From Beroe forskalii (Eukaryota; Ctenophora; Nuda; Beroida; Beroidae), in assembly GCA_011033025.1 (NCBI GenBank), contig WFMF01000014.1, forward strand, positions 1 to 64,000: DNA of 64,000 bases, read 5' to 3'. Below are positions 58,004-64,000 of the stretch, in pieces (the first letter of the stretch is position 1; each line of letters starts with the position of its first letter). The position numbers and the translations under genes were made by a program. The notes beneath the pieces are model-generated. The model saw only the letters and a program-made list of their open reading frames with translations, did not search any database and was not told where the DNA came from.

Positions 58004-58212
58004 GGGGAACGGACATTTCATCTCACGACACTTCATCTCAGGACACTTTATCTCGCAATATGTCAGCTTTACGCAAAGGTTAGGGTCTGGGTTAGGGTTA
58101 GGGCTAGGTTTTGGGTTAGGGTCAGGGGTAGGGTTTGGGTAAGGTTTATGGTTAGGGTCAGGACAGGGAGATGAAGTGTCCTGAGATGAAATGTCGTGAG
58201 ATGAGATGTCGC
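58004..58212. mobile_element. 209-bp MITE with telomere-like core and 14-bp duplication
   Basis: The flanks CCACCCAAGAAGAC (57990-58003 and 58213-58226) are identical; copy 1 has this phrase once (about 28971), giving the empty site. Inverted ends contain GGACATTTCATCTCACGACA and GTCGTGAGATGAGATGTCG; the core at 58075-58165 is degenerate GGGTTA/GGGTTAGGG repeats. Confidence 0.85.
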
Positions 58213-59299
58213 CCACCCAAGAAGACTACATCGAACATGCATTGAACCCCTATTGAGCTAGATTAACTGTATTTCAACATTTTGTATTGTCTACTACCCT
58301 TTATATCAACAATAGCATTGAAATGAATGGCAATTAGCGAGTTTTTCCCAAATTTTTCCATTTTGAGTTCGGTTGCTATGGAAACTTGTGTGGTTGCTAT
58401 GAAAGTCATAGCAACCTGAAAATCTCAATATTCAGCGTTGACTGGTCATGATTACTGAAACTTTTCACAAAATCGAAATATATATCCTGTATGATGAATT
58501 ATCAAAACAGAAAATGTGGCTTAAATCTAAATGTCAATAATGCCAAAAATCTTCAATTTTTAGGTCGGTTGCTATGGGAACCCCTGTGGTTGCTATGGAT
58601 GTCATGGCAACCTAGAAATCTCAGAATTCGCCATTCTTTGGTTATACAATTTAAAGAATATTTTTACAGAATCGAAATATCGGCTGTATTTTTCGAATGA
58701 TCAAAAAAGTAAAAGGGGTCAAGACTTTTGGCGCACCCTGTGATATATATCACATAATACATGGTGTAAATATATGGAACAATTCTATATTGGTAAACTG
58801 GTAGGCGATGGCAGAATGTCTGCATGTACAATTATACAGTATACACACAGTGCTGGTCACATGGTACAATCGTGGTACTGACTTCAAAAGTGTGTAGTGT
58901 GTACGTCATCAATGGATGGCGATGCAATGAACATGATGTATCTTTTACAGTGACAATTTAAAAAATGTTTCAGTACTTCAGAACAACATTCACGCTGTAC
59001 ACAAACCACAACATTATATTGCATTTTGATCTCACATTGATTTCGAACACTTTTGTTCATTTCGTACCCTTAAATTTTCTTTAAGTGATAAAGTTGGTCC
59101 GTCGTTAATCCGTTAATTTTCACCTTTCAGCAATAGTAATTATTTATTTAATCAATAAATGGACAGCATTAGTTTGTTTATTGCCATTTTCGCTTTTAAT
59201 TCGTAGAACTTCCAGCCATTCTTTGTAAAATGTTAATGGTTGTATCAAGTCCATGCCAATTAAGTCATTTTGATCGTTATCAAATGCATTTCATGAAGT

Positions 59300-59410
59300 G
59301 TTGGGCATGTGATAGATGTAATAATCTGCCGTTAAATTTCGCACGTTAGTCACATGAAGTGTTGGGCATGTGATAGATGTAATAATCTGCCGTTAAATTT
59401 CGCACGTTAG
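59300..59410. repeat. 65-base tandem duplication inside copy 2
   Basis: The stretch CATGAAGTGTTGGGCATGTG ... AAATTTCGCACGTTAGTCA occurs twice in a row; copy 1 has it once at about 31110-31175. Confidence 0.85.
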
Positions 59411-60315
59411 TCACATTTATGTTTTATATACCTATCTAACTACAAACTACAGGACAGATCAAGTGTTTTTTAATAATACCGAGTTGACGGGGTTTAAGGG
59501 TAACATTTAAAAAGCACGATGAACCCAGAAGAATTTAACTCAATTTGAATATCTGCGTTAAAATCTGCGAGTGCAACTTATCAAAAATGTGCCGAATTTC
59601 ATTGATAAAATTGGTAGCATTTCGTTAGAAATGGCACAAATGGGGGTCAGTAGGGGTTCACCATGGGGTCAGTGGGGTTCACCAGGGGTCAGTAGGGGGT
59701 CGATATTGATTCATTTCAAGATAGATTTTGAAGTTCAAATCGACAAAATTGGGTTCAAGAGGTTTTTACGATCAACTTGTGATGTGATCCATGTATACAA
59801 TCACGAGGAAAATAACAAATTATTGTGATTTGTGTGCAGCGTGAATGTTGTATTGAAGTACCGAAACAGATATTTCAAAATTTTTAGTTCTTTCTGAGTA
59901 GACTCAATTAGAAGCAGTTTTCAAATTACTCGAGCTTCATTAAACTGCTTATAATTGAGTCAACTCAGAAAGAATAAAAATTTTGAAATATACCTAAGTT
60001 ATCATGAGACTCAGAAACAGCGCACTGCTACTAAAGTACTAAGCGTTGAATGGTCATGATTACCTACTGAAACTTTTCACAAAATCGAAATTATATCTAT
60101 CCTGTATGATGAGTAATAAAAACAGAAAATGTTGCCTAGATCTAAATGTCAAAAATACCAAAAATCTTCAATTTTGAGGTCGGTTGCTATGGGAACTCGT
60201 GTGGTTGCTATGGATGTATATACTATTCCCGCCCTGGCCAGGGCGGTAACCCCCCGCGGTAAAAGAAAAGACTGGCCAGGGTATATATTAGAGGAACGAG
60301 TGTCACAGGGTGATA

Positions 60316-60769
60316 TCTATATTAATAATTTCAAAGTGTTCGTGCGTCTGTGTATGTATGTATGTGTGTGTGTGTGTGTGATGCGTTTATAAGAAGTGCA
60401 TTCAATATTTTTGATCGTTTTTTTCGGGAAAATCTTCGCCCAATTAAGAGGATTATTCATATCTATGATAAATTTGAATTGAACTTTCCGTTAATTAGTT
60501 ATTAGCATAATAAATATCATGCGTTTACTAATGCTAATATATGCTGTGTGTATATATAGGTGATCTCAAATTACAAAGTATGTTGTACGGTGCATTTCCG
60601 CGAATATCTGTAATCCTCGGTAAGCGGTAGCATGTTGAAGTGATACCTAGGTGATCAAATCACTTTACACATTCCAAGATGACGTCATGAAGCAAGTTGC
60701 TGTTGGCTGCTGGATACAAAACGAACCGCAGGTTGATTGTTTCCGCGAATCTTCGCGGGCAAACGCTAG
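60316..60769 (+). mobile_element. Short Helitron-like element
   Basis: Starts TCTATATTAATAATTTC after an A, ends CTAG before a T, and has the 3' hairpin CCGCGAA-TC-TTCGCGG eight bases before the end. It contains a TATG/TG simple repeat at about 60348-60380. Only 454 bases and no frame, so non-autonomous. No empty site is available to confirm the ends. Confidence 0.65.
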
Positions 60770-62166
60770 TATTATAATAATAATAATACCATGATAATTG
60801 GGGCCCAATTTAAAACGATGAGATCTCAAGAACGGGAAATGGTAGAGCCATGATCGAGGTCACGTTTTGTTCATCTAAGATGGGAGTGTGGCTTAGGCTA
60901 TAAAAAGAAGTTCTGGTGACGTCATTTTCATGTCACTATGACGTCATCAACTTCGCGAAATTTTATTGCTTTTTTAGTGAAAATAGGCCATTTTGGAGCG
61001 CATTTTTCACCTAGAAGGAAAGGAGATAGCTTTCTGATTTTTCAGAATGATTTTTAGCAAATTTAAAGAGCTTTCAGAAAATCATATGGATTATTGGGCT
61101 ATCTCGATTTTTCATCGAGATATACGCGATTTTCTAAGGTACGGTGAAAAATCGATTTCCAAATTATTGGACAAAAACTTAAACGAGTGAGATGTCAAGA
61201 ACTACGACTTATCTTGAGATGAGACCGGCCAAAGTATGTTGTGCTAAGGCGGAATTGTGGTTTAGGCTATATGGGAAGTTGGTTTGAGCCTATTTGGGTG
61301 CTGTGATGACGTCATAAAAATCGCGTAAAACCACTAAAATAGCGTATTTTGCGATAGAACGCTATTTAGCGCTACTTTTGGACATCTCTAACTCAAAGTG
61401 TTTTCTAATGGTTTATGTTTTACTTTGATCTGCTGCTTTTAGACCTTGAGATTTAGCTATGAAATGAGTTTCAGGGCGATCGGTTGTAGATTGTTGTCCT
61501 GCGAGGCTTCTAAAAATTGAACTGCAAATTGATTGAAATTATGTTTATGACAAAAATTTGTACTGTAGCCCTATTCTGTGATACGATGGTGAACTGATTA
61601 TAGTTTCTCCATGTCTCGCAGTGAATAGGGGTGGGAAATATACGATGGACTAGTGGAGCACGTGAGTTCACGCGGACGTTTTGTAGAAATTAGGGATTTA
61701 AAGAAATTGATATTTACACGGGATTTTCGACTTGATTACGTTGAAATGAGTTCAAATACGGCTAATGCACATGAAATATGATGCATGTGCTATACTTCAG
61801 CACGTGAGTACACGGACGTTTTGTAGAAATTAGGGATTTTAAGAAATTGATATTTACACGGGATTTTCGACTTAGTTACGTTGAAATGAGTTCAAATACG
61901 ACTAATGCCCGTGAAATTAGATCTTGTTGCTATATTTAAGCACGTGAGTTCACGTGGACGATTTGTAGAAATTAAGAAATATATCAATTCTAGTAATTCC
62001 AAGTTAGAATAACATAGTTTTGGACTTCGTGAGGGTGAGTTACGTGGGTTCGGCTTGCGTGTGGGCTAGTTACGAGGGTTCAGACTACGTGAGGGCAAGT
62101 AACGTGGATCCAAACTGCCTTAGGGCAATTAACGTGGGTTCAAACTACATACCTACATCTGTCAAG

Positions 62167-62312
62167 ATATCACCACCAAAACCGTTGGACGGTTGGTCTA
62201 GTAACCCCCCGCGGGTTTGGATGTGACAACGGAACCTGAAAAGAGACAAAATGGGATGATCACATCCAAACCAGCGGGGGGTTACTAGACCAACCGTCCA
62301 ACGGTTTTGGTG
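62167..62312. repeat. Long hairpin, 56-base arms
   Basis: CACCACCAAAACCGTTGGAC begins the left arm; the right arm is its complement, with only a few mismatches near CCCCCCGCGGG. A loop of about 35 bases lies between. It forms the right end of the composite insertion. Confidence 0.8.
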
Positions 62313-63448
62313 GTGTATACCTATGATATGCGGGACAAAACCATGTGATCAGCATGCTTGTATATAGATATACATTTGCTCACCTTATATAGAGTGTATT
62401 GTACCTATAGCCTGCTCTGTTCGTAATCTTATTCATGTGAAATGCCTTGAATGTACCTTCAACCGCGTTGCTGTTGAAGTCCCATTGGCTCATCGGCATT
62501 CGGCACCCCTGCCTGAAAATGTTACTTTTCATAATTACATCGCATAATTAGTTGTGTACAATCACGAGATTAACACCCTGCTATTAAGTTTTGTGAAAAA
62601 CATGAATGTTGTACAGAAGTACCGCCACACTGTTTATTGTACTAAAGGGTGTACAATGTACATTACATTCTAAATCTAAGTAGGTACACTGCATCGCCAT
62701 CCAGTGATGACGTGTGCTGTATATGCGCATATTATATGATAACTTGTTAGTAGTCATTGATAACATAACTTAAAAATGAAATTGACAAAAAGCATCTACT
62801 TCGATTTTATACTCATTGTCAATGTCACCGTTACTGTTGAAACAAGAATAAGTTTGTTGCTCCTTATCAAATCACTGCCGGTTGCCACACTTGCAGGAAA
62901 TCTGAAATGGTATCACTGTTAACGACGGTGGGGTGGACAAGGGTCTCGCTATTTTGGCAAACAAGAGTCTGGCGTTTTAAATTGCCATGTCCACACCCCA
63001 CGCTTGTCCACCCCACGAAATAGCACAACTGTGTGCTTTTTTCCAACAATTGACTGGCAATCCCTAAGGCTCCTACATTTTTGAGCTATCGACATGGGGG
63101 TTTTTTTGTAATGCCTAGATAAATCTATTCTACACTGAAAGTCCATCTTCTTTTTTTGAATTAGGCCTCACAAGCTCGTCAATCAATCAATGTTCACGCG
63201 CGAATTGGAACTCGACGTTTTTCAACATTTGTACATAATGAGACATTGCGAACGTTGTGATTGGAGTTCCCAGATGATCCTTATATCTCTGGATAGCTGA
63301 GACTTTCCTCTATTGATTCCATGCAAGTTTTAAGAGAAATTTCGACTCTTTTGTCGTTTTTCGAACAGGAACGTTGTTCTAATTGGCGACTCGTCGCTAC
63401 CTGCGCACAAAGTACTAGCAAAGGTGTCCACCCCACGTGCGCAGGGTG

Positions 63449-63745
63449 TCTACTATCATTGCCCATAAGGAATTTTCTGCTGGACATGTAACTATCTATA
63501 AGATTTAAACTTGTGTTTGATAATCCTAATGACTTAAGCTTATGGTTGAGTATGTTTCTGTCTACAGTGTCAAATGCTTTCGACAAATCCATAAATATAG
63601 CAATGGTAACCATTTTATCCTTGAGTGCCCTCTGAATGTAATCAGTAAAATCTAATATAGCTTGACTGGTACTATGTTTCTTTCTGCAGCCATATTGGAA
63701 TTGTGGAAGTAATTTGTGCTTCTCAAGTTGTGTTCTGTAAGTTGT
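63449..63745 (-). pseudogene. LINE C reverse transcriptase, 5' half
   Basis: Minus-strand frame YRTQLEKHKLLPQFQYGCRK, then HSTSQAILDFTDYIQRALKD, IAIFMDLSKAFDTVDRNIL and SYMSSRKFLMGNDSR, ending at transposon copy 2. The AFDTVD motif is the first catalytic Asp block. Upstream it stops at about 63745, where a piece of another LINE begins, so LINE C is 5'-truncated or was joined to LINE E there. Confidence 0.85.
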
Positions 63746-64000
63746 CTATGGAGAAGCTTTCAAATACTTATGACGCTCGGCAAGAGTTGTCAGCTGCAGA
63801 TGCCCAAGCCTCTCTGAGTAAGGTAGGTGGCCCATCCCATCAATAAGTCGTGTGAAGCGCCTCTGGACACTTTCGATTCCAAGAATCAGAGACCAGTTTC
63901 CATGCTCAGGAGACGGGGACCACAACTGCACTCCATATTCAAGGTGTGGCCTTATCAAAGCTTTATAAATTTTAAGCATAACGTTTTTCTCCCTTAGAGA
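63746..64000 (-). pseudogene. LINE E reverse-transcriptase C-terminal fragment
   Basis: Minus-strand frame running in from the window edge: LKIYKALIRPHLEYGVQLWS, VQRRFTRLIDGM and LPYSERLGHLQLTTLAERH, the C-terminal domain typical of CR1/Rex-type LINEs. It ends at ASP and a stop at 63746, directly against LINE C. The rest lies outside the window. Confidence 0.8.

Larger units (their letters stand above)
60219..62312. mobile_element. 2.1-kb composite insertion in copy 2
   Basis: Copy 1 reads GTTGCTATGGATGTATAATG TATATACC here, so this block is an insert. It opens with the hairpin CCGCCCTGGCCAGGGCGG and closes with a long hairpin (62167-62312). Between are a Helitron-like piece, AT-rich text with phrases on GACGTCATCA and ATTTTTCATCGAGATAT, and a three-fold imperfect repeat on GCACGTGAGT(T)CACG...GATTTTCGACTT at 61660-61990. 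The gene content is nil. Confidence 0.7.
56585..63448. mobile_element. Long-TIR non-autonomous DNA transposon, copy 2
   Basis: Same family as 27559-35092. Starts CACCCTGCGCACGTGGGGTG, ends with its complement, flanked by the 5-bp duplication TCTAC (56580-56584, 63449-63453). It is inserted in LINE C. Arms are 56585 to about 57860 and about 60040-60218 plus 62313-63448. It lacks the Helitron and LINE D found in copy 1 but has its own insertions: a telomere-like MITE (58004-58212), a 65-base tandem duplication (about 59300-59410) and a 2.1-kb composite insert (60219-62312). No transposase frame. Confidence 0.9.

Overview
The window looks like nuclear DNA of an invertebrate animal. It holds spliced genes with GT-AG introns (and one GC-AG intron), an ELAV-type RNA-binding protein, orthologues of FAF2 and RBMX2, and many animal-type LINEs, Helitron-like elements and MITEs. 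I cannot name the lineage. I see no prokaryotic gene, no CRISPR array, no rRNA or tRNA I could defend, and no LTR retroelement, Polinton or other virus-like element.

Layout. About 1-8.5 kb is gene-free DNA with inverted-repeat elements and a 190-bp direct repeat about 6.1 kb apart. About 8.5-27.2 kb is a gene island with every gene on the minus strand: a four-exon Mgm101 homologue (mitochondrial Rad52-like recombination protein), a two-exon RRM gene with a mitochondrial presequence and a partial tandem copy of it, an intronless three-RRM ELAV-like gene, a four-exon RBMX2/Ist3-like spliceosome gene, and a two-exon FAF2/UBXD8 gene. About 27.5-64 kb is a transposon island. Two copies (7.5 and 6.9 kb) of a long-inverted-repeat element with 5-bp target duplications are each broken by later insertions: a Helitron with an exact empty site, LINE fragments, and a MITE with a telomere-like core. 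Between them lie a TTAA foldback element, a 2.5-kb piggyBac-like non-autonomous element, a 7-kb element with a 3-bp duplication inside a LINE ORF1, and L2/CR1-like LINEs, one with an open 576-residue ORF1.

The most unusual signal is in the introns of the gene island. Tandem repeats sit exactly on splice junctions. In Mgm101 intron 2 the 3' splice site with the first bases of exon 3 is repeated about 19 times. In Mgm101 intron 1 about 58 units each carry a CAG/GT junction and an AATAAA. In RBMX2 intron 1 a 12-bp unit matches the U1 snRNA 5' end on the sense strand. RBMX2 introns 2 and 3 have a duplicated acceptor and donor. In two other introns both splice sites lie in the same direct repeat (17 bp in the mitochondrial RRM gene, 11 bp in FAF2). 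This fits recent intron birth or growth by tandem duplication of AG/GT-type sequence.

How the genes relate. Mgm101 and the presequence-bearing RRM protein are both predicted mitochondrial nucleic-acid binders and are neighbours. The RRM of the latter resembles RRM3 of the ELAV-like gene next door, suggesting local domain duplication. RBMX2 is a splicing factor whose own introns carry the strangest splice-site arrays. All functional statements are from sequence reading and family knowledge; no searches were run.
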